From Nitrospirota bacterium (lineage in GTDB: Bacteria > Nitrospirota > Thermodesulfovibrionia > UBA6902 > DSMQ01), in assembly GCA_016207865.1 (NCBI GenBank), contig JACQZD010000105.1, positions 1-10,546 on the forward strand: DNA of 10,546 bases. Reading direction: 5' to 3'. Shown in pieces: positions 1 through 5,695 of the stretch. The position numbers and the translations under genes are program-made. The notes under the pieces were generated by a model. The model made no database searches. It was not told where the DNA came from and saw nothing but the letters and a program-made list of their open reading frames with translations. Position 1 is the first letter of the stretch. Each line of letters opens with the position of its first letter.

Positions 1-1151
1 ATGCTTGTGTTGTAATTATGCGTCCAGCCTTTGCCAAAAACTCCTATGATTGGATCAAGGCTGTTGTAAGAAAGAGTAATGCTTGCTGTAAGACCTGTAC
101 GTTGTGATCCTAAAACCTGCTGGCTGTGGAATAAATTACCTGATGCAAAGTTGGCTGAAGAATTAATGTTTGTGCTGTTTGATATTTCAGGACATTTATT
201 ATCACTGCCGCCATTACAGGTCTCATCTACCAATCCATTGCAGTTATGGTCTTTCCCATCGCAAAATTCTTGAGCAGCAGGATTGATTGATGCATCATTG
301 TCATTGCAGTCTCCACCACATGAAGTAAATCCATCTCCATCTACATCAAATCCTTCATCAATACTGCCATTGCAGTTGTTGTCGTTACCATCGCATACTT
401 CTGCGGCAGCAGGGTGAATCGTTGCATCATTATCATTGCAATCATTACAGTTTGAATATCCGTCTCCATCGGTATCAGAGCAAGATCCAACAACAGTAAT
501 AGTTTTTTGAATGGTGTTACAGGTACCGCAACACGCACTTACCTGAATGGTTCTCTGCCCTGAATTCCCAAAATTATAAGGAACAATAATCTGGCCACTT
601 ATAGGAAGTCCGCCCTGAAGAAATACATATTGATTTCCAACTAAAATAGAAACTAACCTATTGTAGTTGCCGGTTGAATAAGTAAAATTATATGAAACGA
701 CAATGTTTTCTACACCGTAAGCATATTCACCTGGTGAATCAATTGTAATCTCTCTGCCCATAGGCAAATTAACAGTAGCGCTCTTCCCGGATTCGGACAT
801 TATGCAATAGGCGCCTTGTTTCTTCCCGCCTATATAACTAACTGAGAAGGTGTAATTGCCGGGAGAAAAACAGGATAAATCATATGGTATGTTGTTATAG
901 CTTACAGTGTTTGTGGAGGATGTTATTGTAGTAATTGGGGTATAAAATCCGTCAAAGTAGATTGATGCCAATGAACCAAAACTATATCCTGTAGGTGTAC
1001 AGTCAAAAGTTTCAGTGCCTGAAATAGATACAACTCCATCGCTGCCGAGAACAGTAGTAAATGTACCTGCATGAGATGGGGGGGCAAAGAAAAAACCTAT
1101 TGCTGACAAAAATATTCCAGCAAGAAGACAAAAATATTTGAAAGATTTCAT
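1..1151 (-). CDS. Secreted MopE-repeat / RHS-type protein, N-terminal part (3' end outside window)
   Basis: The frame stays open for 383 codons from an ATG at 1151 and leaves the window without a stop. Residues 1-28 are a Sec signal peptide: Lys near the start, a hydrophobic core, and an SHA-G cleavage site. Residues about 30-222 are Ser/Thr/Tyr/Gly-rich and probably beta-structured, ending in a Cys cluster (C207, C208, C211). Residues 224-266 and 269-310 are two copies of the MopE-type putative metal-binding motif (DxDGDG, DCNDNDA, PAA, CDGxDxNCNG, DE). Residues about 324-383 (GNLFHSQ, YNSLDP, FGKGWTHNYN) match the opening of RHS/YD-repeat proteins, so a long YD-repeat body is expected beyond the edge. 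Role is inferred only: an exported, cation-binding, surface or toxin-delivery protein. It lies 23 bases after rplO with no clear Shine-Dalgarno, and looks more AT-rich than the operon. The C-terminal effector, if any, is not visible. Confidence 0.85.
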   Translation of the reverse strand, partial: MKSFKYFCLLAGIFLSAIGFFFAPPSHAGTFTTVLGSDGVVSISGTETFDCTPTGYSFGSLASIYFDGFYTPITTITSSTNTVSYNNIPYDLSCFSPGNYTFSVSYIGGKKQGAYCIMSESGKSATVNLPMGREITIDSPGEYAYGVENIVVSYNFTYSTGNYNRLVSILVGNQYVFLQGGLPISGQIIVPYNFGNSGQRTIQVSACCGTCNTIQKTITVVGSCSDTDGDGYSNCNDCNDNDATIHPAAAEVCDGNDNNCNGSIDEGFDVDGDGFTSCGGDCNDNDASINPAAQEFCDGKDHNCNGLVDETCNGGSDNKCPEISNSTNINSSANFASGNLFHSQQVLGSQRTGLTASITLSYNSLDPIIGVFGKGWTHNYNTS

Positions 1152-1174
1152 AAATTCATTATTAACATATCAGC

Positions 1175-1612
1175 TTAAATTATCTCTGCGCTTCCGCCTG
1201 CACTGGTAATTTTTTCCTTTGCAGAAGCGCTGAAGTAATGAGCCTTTACCGTCAGGGCGCCTTTCAACTCGCCGTCGCCGAGAATCTTAACTCCGTCCTT
1301 TATATTTTTAATCAGGCCCTTTTCAAGAAGAATCTCAGGCGTAATAACAGTTTCAGAAAGCCCGCTTAATGACTTTAAATTAACAATAGAGTGCTGCTTC
1401 TTAAAAATATTTGTGAAACCCCTCTTGGGCAGTCTGCGCTGAAGCGGCATCTGTCCGCCCTCAAAACCCGCGCCCTTGCCGGAGCCGGTCCTTGCCTTCT
1501 GCCCTTTGTGTCCCTTGCATGAGGTCTTGCCGTGACCCGAACCTATGCCGCGCCCGACCCTCTTTGGTTTTTTTGTGCTTCCCGGCGCCGGTGATAAATC
1601 TGATAATCTCAA
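1175..1612 (-). CDS. rplO: 50S ribosomal protein L15
   Basis: L15 binds 23S rRNA during late assembly of the large subunit. The 145-residue product has the family layout. Its basic Gly-rich N-terminal half carries PAPGS, RVGRGIGSGHGKTS and GHKGQKAR, followed by GFEGGQMPLQRRLPKRGF (about residues 50-67). The C-terminal globular half ends in a typical SAGGSAEII. The start is TTG: translation from it gives the canonical opening MRLSDLSPAPG, a Shine-Dalgarno lies 9 bases upstream, and no in-frame ATG is placed as well. The gene is full length and ends normally, so whatever separated it from the expected secY left L15 intact. It follows rpmD across an 84-base spacer made largely of heptamer repeats. 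Confidence 0.97.
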   Translation of the reverse strand: MRLSDLSPAPGSTKKPKRVGRGIGSGHGKTSCKGHKGQKARTGSGKGAGFEGGQMPLQRRLPKRGFTNIFKKQHSIVNLKSLSGLSETVITPEILLEKGLIKNIKDGVKILGDGELKGALTVKAHYFSASAKEKITSAGGSAEII

Positions 1613-1620
1613 GTTCTTAC

Positions 1621-1628
1621 ACTCCTAA
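1621..1628 (-). promoter_or_regulatory. Shine-Dalgarno of rplO, supports TTG start
   Basis: The minus strand reads TTAGGAGT here, with 9 bases between GGAG and the TTG at 1612. This is the only good ribosome-binding site near the canonical L15 N-terminus, so it decides the start. Confidence 0.75.
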
Positions 1629-1633
1629 ATCAG

Positions 1634-1710
1634 TTATTTGTTAATCGTTATTTGTTGTTCGTTACTTCTCAGTTCTGACTTCTCAGTTCTTAGTTCTTAA
1701 TTCTCAGTTA
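1634..1710. repeat. Degenerate heptamer array, 11 units, rpmD-rplO spacer
   Basis: Read on the plus strand, the stretch divides without gaps into eleven 7-base units. The first four are of the type TTATTTG / TTAATCG; the remainder are of the type TCAGTTC / TTAGTTC / TGACTTC. Every unit begins with T and most have T or C at the second position. The array overlaps the last codons and stop of rpmD (1697-1711), so the residues TEN and the stop are written in repeat sequence. A 17-base segment (1639-1655) recurs exactly at 2851-2867. Phasing was read by eye. Confidence 0.85.
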
Positions 1711-1876
1711 CTTCCACAAGATGCGACACTTTATGAATCTGCCCCCTTACTGAAAGGATGTCTTTTTGAATTGTACTTTGATTCGGCCTCCTGAGCCCCA
1801 TTGACATCAGTACCTTTCTGACTTTTTCAGGCTGGCCTGCCAGGCTGCGTTTTAATGTTATCTTAAGCGTTTTCAT
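1697..1876 (-). CDS. rpmD: 50S ribosomal protein L30
   Basis: L30 is a small large-subunit protein that binds 23S rRNA. The 59-residue product opens MKTLKITLKRSLAGQPEKVR, continues with VLMSMGLRRPNQS and closes with IHKVSHLVEVTEN. This is the usual bacterial L30 length and pattern: K(I/V)TLxRS, then a GLRR(P/L)N turn, then a final HLVEV strand. The gene starts 14 bases inside the 3' end of rpsE in another frame, with its Shine-Dalgarno also inside rpsE, so translation of the two is probably coupled. The last three residues and the stop lie in a heptamer repeat array. Its order between rpsE and rplO is the standard spc order. Confidence 0.96.
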   Translation of the reverse strand: MKTLKITLKRSLAGQPEKVRKVLMSMGLRRPNQSTIQKDILSVRGQIHKVSHLVEVTEN

Positions 1877-2387
1877 CTTTTACTCCTTGCGCTTCTTCAT
1901 CTGCCTTTCCACCGCCGGTCCTTGCAGCAATACTCGCAGTGTCCTTGAGTTTCTTCAGCCCGTTAAGCGTAGCCCTGACGCTGTTAAAGGGATTATGACT
2001 GCCAACGCACTTGGCGACAATATTATGCACACCCGCAACCTCCATAATGGCCCTTACGGCTCCGCCTGCAATAATGCCTACGCCTTCAGCGCCGTGCTTC
2101 ATGATAACCTGCACTGCACCGAACTTGCCGATTATCTGATGCGGTATTGTGCCGTCTTTTATAGGGACTTTTATGAGGTTCCTCTTGGCCTGCTCCACAG
2201 CCTTTCTTATCGCCTCCGGGACTTCCCCTGCCTTACCCTTGCCGGCTCCGACATGGCCGTCATCATCGCCGACAACAACAAGGGCGCTAAAAGAAAACCG
2301 CCTGCCGCCTTTTACTACCTTGGCAACTCTATTGATAAATACAACCTTTTCTTTCAGATTAAGTCCATCAGGGTCAGTTCTTCCCAC
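1863..2387 (-). CDS. rpsE: 30S ribosomal protein S5
   Basis: S5 sits at the solvent side of the decoding region, interacts with S4 and S8, and affects translational accuracy. The 174-residue product has the N-terminal S5 RNA-binding domain (about residues 12-77; VVFINRVAKVVKGGRRFSFS, then VGDDDGHVGAGKGKAGEVPEA). The C-terminal domain carries GTIPHQ, GTGIIAGG-like GVGIIAGGAVRAIMEVAG and KCVGSHNPFNSVRAT. The start is GTG, chosen because it lies 6 bases after a strong GAGGAGG. The C-terminal tail (GGGKADEEAQGVKDENA) is acidic. The 3' end overlaps rpmD by 14 bases. Upstream, the spacer to rplR is a heptamer array. Confidence 0.97.
   Translation of the reverse strand: MGRTDPDGLNLKEKVVFINRVAKVVKGGRRFSFSALVVVGDDDGHVGAGKGKAGEVPEAIRKAVEQAKRNLIKVPIKDGTIPHQIIGKFGAVQVIMKHGAEGVGIIAGGAVRAIMEVAGVHNIVAKCVGSHNPFNSVRATLNGLKKLKDTASIAARTGGGKADEEAQGVKDENA
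1882..1888 (-). promoter_or_regulatory. Shine-Dalgarno of rpmD inside rpsE
   Basis: The minus strand reads AAGGAGT, 5 bases before the rpmD ATG (1876). It is embedded in the last codons of rpsE, which supports translational coupling and the 59-codon L30 start. Confidence 0.8.
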
Positions 2388-2389
2388 TA

Positions 2390-2398
2390 TTCCTCCTC
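2390..2398 (-). promoter_or_regulatory. Shine-Dalgarno of rpsE, supports GTG start
   Basis: The minus strand reads GAGGAGGAA directly before TA and the GTG at 2387. It borders the heptamer array, which stops just short of it. Confidence 0.8.
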
Positions 2399-2399
2399 A

Positions 2400-2462
2400 A
2401 CAGTTAAGTTAAAAGTTAAAAGTGAAAAGTTAAAAGTGAATGTATTTAACTCTTAACTCTAC
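2400..2462. repeat. Degenerate heptamer array, 9 units, rplR-rpsE spacer
   Basis: On the plus strand the stretch divides into nine 7-base units: ACAGTTA, then AGTTAAA/AGTGAAA-type units to 2441, then GTATTTA and two ACTCT-type units. The outer ends are complementary (AGTTAAG at 2402-2408 and CTTAACT at 2452-2458), so the spacer RNA could fold back on itself. The same AGTTAAA word appears on the opposite strand in the rpmC and rplV arrays. Confidence 0.85.
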
Positions 2463-2468
2463 CCTACT

Positions 2469-2831
2469 TTAGAATTCCAGTCCCGCTTCTCTCGCTGCAT
2501 CTGCAAGCGTCTTTACCCTGCCGTGATAAGGGTAGCCGCCCCTGTCAAAGACAACTTTCTTTATCCCTTTTTCCACAGCTTTTTTTGCAACCAATGTTCC
2601 GACTTCTTTTGCCGCCGCTATATTGCCTCCTGTTTTAATCTTTTTGCTGAAGTCTTTGCTCTGGCTTGAGGCCGCAGCAAGCGTAGCGCCTTTTGAGTCA
2701 TCTATTATCTGGGCATACACATGTTTTAGGCTTTTAAATATATTAAGCCTCGGCCTTTCAGAAGTTCCGTAAATCTTCTTTCTGGCCCTTTCGTGGCGTC
2801 TTTCCCTGGCATCATTTTTAACGTAAGACAA
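2469..2831 (-). CDS. rplR: 50S ribosomal protein L18
   Basis: L18 binds 5S rRNA together with L5 (and L25 where present) and anchors it in the central protuberance. The 120-residue product has the basic N-terminal arm (RERRHERARKKIYGTSERPRLNIFKS, about residues 9-34), the HVYAQIIDD strand, and the C-terminal VVFDRGGYPYHGRVKTLADAAREAGLEF typical of L18. The start is TTG: a strong GGGGAGGAG lies just upstream and no in-frame ATG precedes the conserved Arg-rich block. It is separated from rplF by a 79-base heptamer-array spacer and from rpsE by another array. Confidence 0.97.
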   Translation of the reverse strand: MSYVKNDARERRHERARKKIYGTSERPRLNIFKSLKHVYAQIIDDSKGATLAAASSQSKDFSKKIKTGGNIAAAKEVGTLVAKKAVEKGIKKVVFDRGGYPYHGRVKTLADAAREAGLEF

Positions 2832-2833
2832 AA

Positions 2834-2843
2834 TCTCCTCCCC
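2834..2843 (-). promoter_or_regulatory. Shine-Dalgarno of rplR, supports TTG start
   Basis: The minus strand reads GGGGAGGAGA just before the TTG at 2831. It is the strongest ribosome-binding site in the rplF-rplR spacer and fits the expected L18 N-terminus. Confidence 0.78.
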
Positions 2844-2852
2844 AAAAGACTG

Positions 2853-2915
2853 TTAATCGTTATTTGTGAATTGTTATTCGTACTAATAACGAATAACTGA
2901 TAACAATTAACTATT
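2853..2915. repeat. Heptamer array with inverted halves, 9 units, rplF-rplR spacer
   Basis: Nine consecutive 7-base units on the plus strand. The first four are TTAATCG/TTATTTG-type. After a central unit the last four are of type AACGAAT/AACTGAT, the reverse-complement pattern of the first half. This gives nested dyads: a perfect 9-base pair GTTATTCGT (2873-2881) with ACGAATAAC (2889-2897), loop 7; and alternatively AATTGTTAT (2869-2877) with ATAACAATT (2900-2908). The last unit covers the rplF stop codon (2911-2913). No T-run follows the hairpin on the transcribed strand, so it does not look like an intrinsic terminator. Confidence 0.85.
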
Positions 2916-3453
2916 TTTTTCCAACCTTGCCTGCCTTGAGTTTAATATACTCACCGGCATAACGAATGCCTTTGCCTTTGTATATATCAGGCGGCCTGAA
3001 GGCCCTGATGTTTGCCGCAACCTGTCCGATTAACTGCTTATCGCTGCCTTTCAATGTTATCTTAGTCTGCTTGGGATCCACCTGTGCAGTCATACCTTCC
3101 GGAAGGGTATATTCAACCGGATGAGAATACCCGAGCGTCATGAGCAGTTTTTTGCCCTGAACCTGCGCCTTGTATCCAATACCCGTAATATCAAGCACCC
3201 TCTCATATCCGTCATGAACGCCTGTTATCATATTTGAGATAATGCTCCTGGCAGTGCCATGCAGCGCCTTATGCTGTTTGGTATCAGATTCTCTTTTTAC
3301 CTGAAGGACTCCGCCTTCTGACACGACATTTATTTCCGCAGGGAAACCCCATTTGAACTCGCCCTTGGGCCCCTTAACGGCAATCTCATTGACGTTTATC
3401 TTAACGTCAACGCCCTTTGGTAAATTTATTGGTTTTGCGCCTACTCTTGACAT
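2911..3453 (-). CDS. rplF: 50S ribosomal protein L6
   Basis: L6 binds 23S rRNA near the factor-binding site and sarcin-ricin loop. The 180-residue length is normal for the family. It opens MSRVGAKPINLPKGV, has VKGPKGEF (about residues 28-35), and repeats the fold in the second half with ITLKGSDKQLIGQVAANIRAFRPP. It ends with YKGKGIRYAGEYIKLKAGKVGKK, the L6 C-terminal signature. The ATG is preceded by GGAG at good spacing. The TAG stop lies inside the last unit of a heptamer array. The spacer before the gene (from rpsH) holds a roughly 9-base repeat array. Confidence 0.97.
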   Translation of the reverse strand: MSRVGAKPINLPKGVDVKINVNEIAVKGPKGEFKWGFPAEINVVSEGGVLQVKRESDTKQHKALHGTARSIISNMITGVHDGYERVLDITGIGYKAQVQGKKLLMTLGYSHPVEYTLPEGMTAQVDPKQTKITLKGSDKQLIGQVAANIRAFRPPDIYKGKGIRYAGEYIKLKAGKVGKK

Positions 3454-3492
3454 CTTTTCTCCAGTTCTATATCTTCTTTATTCTTATTACGC

Positions 3493-3519
3493 AATAACGC
3501 TATGAACGCTATAACTCTT
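3493..3519. repeat. Short nonamer array, 3 units, rpsH-rplF spacer
   Basis: Three 9-base units in a row on the plus strand: AATAACGCT, ATGAACGCT and ATAACTCTT. They lie in a 74-base spacer. A small dyad TTATT-ACGC-AATAA lies at its left border. It resembles the heptamer arrays in style but has a different period, so kinship is uncertain. Confidence 0.6.
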
Positions 3520-3527
3520 AACGGTTG

Positions 3528-3923
3528 TTACCATACATAGCACAGCACTTCTCCGCCGACGCCGTCGCGCCTGCAGGCCTCGTCATAAAGAACGCCCTTT
3601 GAAGTTGAAATAATCGCTACTCCGATTCCGCCCATAACTTTTGGCACATCTTCTTTGCCGACATATATTCTTCTGCCCGGTTTGCTTATTCTCTTAAGCC
3701 CGGTTATTATTTTTTCGCCGTTGGCGGAATATTTCAAAGAAACTCTTAAGATGCCCTGCTTTTTATCCTTCAGCATCCTATAGCCTTTTATAAAGCCTTT
3801 TTCTTTAAGTATCTTTGTTATCTCAAGTTTTGTTTTTGAGGCAGGGATGTCCACCTTCTCTGCCTTAATCATGTTTGCATTTCTGATTCTTGTAATCATA
3901 TCTGCAATCGGATCTGTCATCAT
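3528..3923 (-). CDS. rpsH: 30S ribosomal protein S8
   Basis: S8 binds the central domain of 16S rRNA and in E. coli represses spc operon translation at the rplE region. The 131-residue product starts MMTDPIADMITRIRNANM, has VDIPASKTKLEITKILKEKGFI, and ends with GGIGVAIISTSKGVLYDEACRRDGVGGEVLCYVW. The GVA-I-STSKG and GGEVLCYVW motifs are diagnostic. Two adjacent ATGs (3923 and 3920) are possible starts. The first is taken because GGAGG lies 10 bases before it; the second would give the more usual MTDP opening. It follows rpsN after 31 bases. Confidence 0.97.
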   Translation of the reverse strand: MMTDPIADMITRIRNANMIKAEKVDIPASKTKLEITKILKEKGFIKGYRMLKDKKQGILRVSLKYSANGEKIITGLKRISKPGRRIYVGKEDVPKVMGGIGVAIISTSKGVLYDEACRRDGVGGEVLCYVW

Positions 3924-3954
3924 ATGCTATTATTCCTCCGGGTACTTGGCTCCG

Positions 3955-4140
3955 TCACCAGCTTGATTTTGTTACGCCGGGTATCTGTCCGGCTAATGCG
4001 CGCTGCCTGAAACATATCCTGCACATCCCGAACTTTCTCAAATAACCTCTCGGCCTGCCGCAAATCCGGCATCTGTTATAGGCCCTGACTTTAAACTTTG
4101 GTGTCCTTTTTACCTTATCAATCAAACACTTTTTTGCCAT
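3955..4140 (-). CDS. rpsN: 30S ribosomal protein S14, zinc-binding short form
   Basis: S14 is a late-assembling protein of the 30S head. This is the 61-residue type-Z form with an intact zinc site: CRIC (residues 24-27) and CRIC (40-43), giving Cys-X2-Cys-X12-Cys-X2-Cys. The flanking GRPRGYLRKFGM and C-terminal RQRALAGQIPGVTKSSW are typical. The long, zinc-free S14 of enterobacteria is about 100 residues, so this variant argues against a gammaproteobacterial origin. It sits 8 bases after rplE, the usual place. Confidence 0.97.
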   Translation of the reverse strand: MAKKCLIDKVKRTPKFKVRAYNRCRICGRPRGYLRKFGMCRICFRQRALAGQIPGVTKSSW

Positions 4141-4148
4141 AAATTTTT

Positions 4149-4688
4149 TTAATTTCTAAACGGCATCCCAAAATGTTTGAGAAGCGCCTTTCCCTCCTTA
4201 TTATTTTTGGCGGATGTCACAAATATGACATCCAGTCCGTGAGTATTTTCTATCTTGTCATAATCTATTTCGGGAAAAATTATCTGCTCCTTTGTACCAA
4301 AGGCATAATTCCCCCTGCCGTCAAACGCCTTGCCCGAAACGCCTTTAAAATCCTTTATCCGCGGAAGCGCAAGGCTTATAAATTTATCAAGAAACTCATA
4401 CATTCTTTTGCCTCTCAGGGTTACTTTACAGCCGATAGGCATGCCCTTGCGGAGTTTAAAAGTTGCAATGGACTTTTTTGCCTTTGTGACAACGGGTTTC
4501 TGTCCTGATATGATTGTCAACTCCTTAACCGCGGCGTCCAGCAGTTTTATGTTCTGGGTGGCTTCGCCCATCCCGACATTCAGCACAATGCTTTTAAGCC
4601 GCGGCACCTGCATTACATTTTTAAATGCAAATTCCTTCATGAGGCCCGGAACCACTTCTTTTTTATATTTTTCCATTAATCTTGACAT
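4149..4688 (-). CDS. rplE: 50S ribosomal protein L5
   Basis: L5 binds 5S rRNA and contacts the P-site tRNA in the central protuberance. The 179-residue length is normal. Recognisable parts are MEKYKKEVVPGLMKEFAFKN at the N-terminus, VPRLKSIVLNVGMGEA (about 29-44), SGQKPVVTKAKKSIATFKLRKGMPIGCKVTLRG, and FKGVSGKAFDGRGNYAFGTKEQIIFPEIDYD, closing with LLKHFGMPF. The ATG starts immediately after the TAA of rplX with no gap, so termination and re-initiation are probably linked. Confidence 0.97.
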   Translation of the reverse strand: MSRLMEKYKKEVVPGLMKEFAFKNVMQVPRLKSIVLNVGMGEATQNIKLLDAAVKELTIISGQKPVVTKAKKSIATFKLRKGMPIGCKVTLRGKRMYEFLDKFISLALPRIKDFKGVSGKAFDGRGNYAFGTKEQIIFPEIDYDKIENTHGLDVIFVTSAKNNKEGKALLKHFGMPFRN

Positions 4689-5009
4689 TTATCTGTCCAT
4701 AATCTCCTTGCAGATTTTGCAAACCCTTACCCGTGCGCCGTTTTCAAGGGCCGTACTGCCAATCCTTGTAGGCTTATCGCATTTGGGGCAGACCAGCGCC
4801 ACATTTGAACGGTGAACCGGCGCCTCCTTTTCTATAATCCCGCCCTGCGTATATTTTTTGTTAGGCTTCATGTGTCTTTTAACGATGTTCAGTTTTTCAA
4901 TGAGAAGTTCGCTTTTAACGGGATAAACAGAAAGCACCCGCCCCTTTTTCCCCCTGTCGTCCCCTTTGACCACCATTACCGTATCGTTTTTCTTTATGTC
5001 CAGACTCAT
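4689..5009 (-). CDS. rplX: 50S ribosomal protein L24
   Basis: L24 is an assembly initiator that binds 23S rRNA near the exit tunnel. From the ATG at 5009 the product has 106 residues. It starts MSLDIKKNDTVMVVKGDDRGKKGRV, the KOW motif, and continues with NIVKRHMKPNKKYTQGGIIEKEAPVHRSNV. The end holds CPKC and CKIC about 26 residues apart, the Cys-bearing version that could bind zinc. A longer frame from a TTG at 5039 is possible but would add ten residues absent from L24 and written in heptamer-repeat sequence, with no Shine-Dalgarno. The AGGAG for the chosen ATG is rather far, 14 bases away. It touches rplE without a gap. Confidence 0.96.
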   Translation of the reverse strand: MSLDIKKNDTVMVVKGDDRGKKGRVLSVYPVKSELLIEKLNIVKRHMKPNKKYTQGGIIEKEAPVHRSNVALVCPKCDKPTRIGSTALENGARVRVCKICKEIMDR

Positions 5010-5030
5010 TGTATGTCTTCTGTCTCCTTT

Positions 5031-5065
5031 AACTGTCAACTGTCATCTGACAACTGTTCACTGTC
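5031..5065. repeat. Degenerate heptamer array, 5 units, rplN-rplX spacer
   Basis: Five 7-base units on the plus strand: two exact AACTGTC, then variants ATCTGAC, AACTGTT and CACTGTC. They occupy almost all of the 57-base spacer, leaving room only for the rplX ribosome-binding site. Confidence 0.85.
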
Positions 5066-5066
5066 T

Positions 5067-5435
5067 TTAAAGCACTTCCGGCGCAAGAGAAATAATCTTC
5101 ATGAATTCTTTCCATCTTAACTCTCTTGCCACGGGCCCGAATATTCTTGTGCCGGCAGGCTCTCCCTCCGCATTGACAATCACAACCGCATTTTCATCAA
5201 ACTTTATGTAAGAGCCGTCTATTCTCCTGGTTTCTTTCTTGCATCTTACAACAACGGCCTTTGCCACAGAGCCTTTTTTAACAGTGCTTTCGGGTAAAGC
5301 CTCTTTTATGCTCACAACTACTATGTCCCCGAGCCCTGCATATCTCTTGTGGCTCCCGCCCATAACCTTAATGCACTGCACCTTTCTGGCGCCTGAGTTG
5401 TCGGCAACTTCACATATGCTCCTGAGCTGGATCAT
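5067..5435 (-). CDS. rplN: 50S ribosomal protein L14
   Basis: L14 lies at the subunit interface, where it bridges to 16S rRNA and contacts L19. The 122-residue product is exactly the standard length. It opens MIQLRSICEVADNSGARKVQ, then has GDIVVVSIKEALP, VVVRCKKETRRIDGSYIKFDENA, the L14 signature (about 65-87), and GTRIFGPVARELR near the end. The start codon overlaps the rpsQ stop by one base (TAATG), which indicates coupled translation. It opens the spc block; no promoter is evident in front of it, so it is likely read from the S10 transcript. Confidence 0.98.
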   Translation of the reverse strand: MIQLRSICEVADNSGARKVQCIKVMGGSHKRYAGLGDIVVVSIKEALPESTVKKGSVAKAVVVRCKKETRRIDGSYIKFDENAVVIVNAEGEPAGTRIFGPVARELRWKEFMKIISLAPEVL

Positions 5436-5680
5436 TAGCTTTTACTCTCCGCCTTTTCCAAAACAACCCATCTTTTTTCCTTGCTGATGGGGCTTGATTC
5501 AATAATTCTTACTTTATCTCCGACCTTGTATTTGTTCCCTTCGTCGTGAGCCTTGAACTTTGAAATCTTTTTAATGGTTTTTTTGTAAAGGGGATGCTGT
5601 GTAAGCCTCTTTACGGACACTATGACTGTCTTGTCCATCTTATCGCTTATGACATCACCTGTAAAAATTTTCTTGGGCAT
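5435..5680 (-). CDS. rpsQ: 30S ribosomal protein S17
   Basis: S17 is a primary 16S rRNA-binding protein with an OB fold, involved in early 30S assembly. The 81-residue product carries GDVISDKMDKTVIVSVKRL (about residues 8-26), HPLYKKTIKKISKFKAHDE, then YKVGDKVRIIESSPISKEKRW, which are the conserved S17 strands. It begins 15 bases after the rpmC stop and ends in a one-base overlap with rplN. Length is near the family norm of 80-85 residues. Confidence 0.97.
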   Translation of the reverse strand: MPKKIFTGDVISDKMDKTVIVSVKRLTQHPLYKKTIKKISKFKAHDEGNKYKVGDKVRIIESSPISKEKRWVVLEKAESKS

Positions 5681-5695
5681 TGTTTTTTCCTATCC

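Noticed and set aside
341..538. 65-codon minus-strand frame
   Set aside because: It lies in another frame inside the MopE-repeat region of the long open gene; the repetitive Asp/Asn codons create it.
1175..1225. Promoter for the RHS-type gene inside the end of rplO (GATAAT with an upstream TTACCA)
   Set aside because: The spacing is 19 bases and the -35 match is poor; too weak to report as a promoter.
1634..1710. CRISPR array
   Set aside because: Units of 7 bases without spacers do not fit CRISPR repeats of about 25-40 bases, and no cas gene is present.
1887..2456. 189-codon plus-strand open frame opposite rpsE
   Set aside because: It is antisense to an intact, canonical S5 gene, has no recognisable product, and its last residues are merely translated heptamer repeats.
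2873..2897. Hairpin between rplF and rplR as an intrinsic terminator
   Set aside because: The stem is AT-rich and no T-run follows on the transcribed strand; it is better explained by the inverted heptamer array.
4330..4815. 161-codon plus-strand open frame opposite rplE and rplX
   Set aside because: Antisense shadow of two certain genes; no ribosome-binding site or family features.
5010..5039. TTG start extending L24 by ten residues
   Set aside because: The added residues have no match in L24, come partly from heptamer repeat sequence, and no Shine-Dalgarno precedes the TTG; the ATG at 5009 fits the family.
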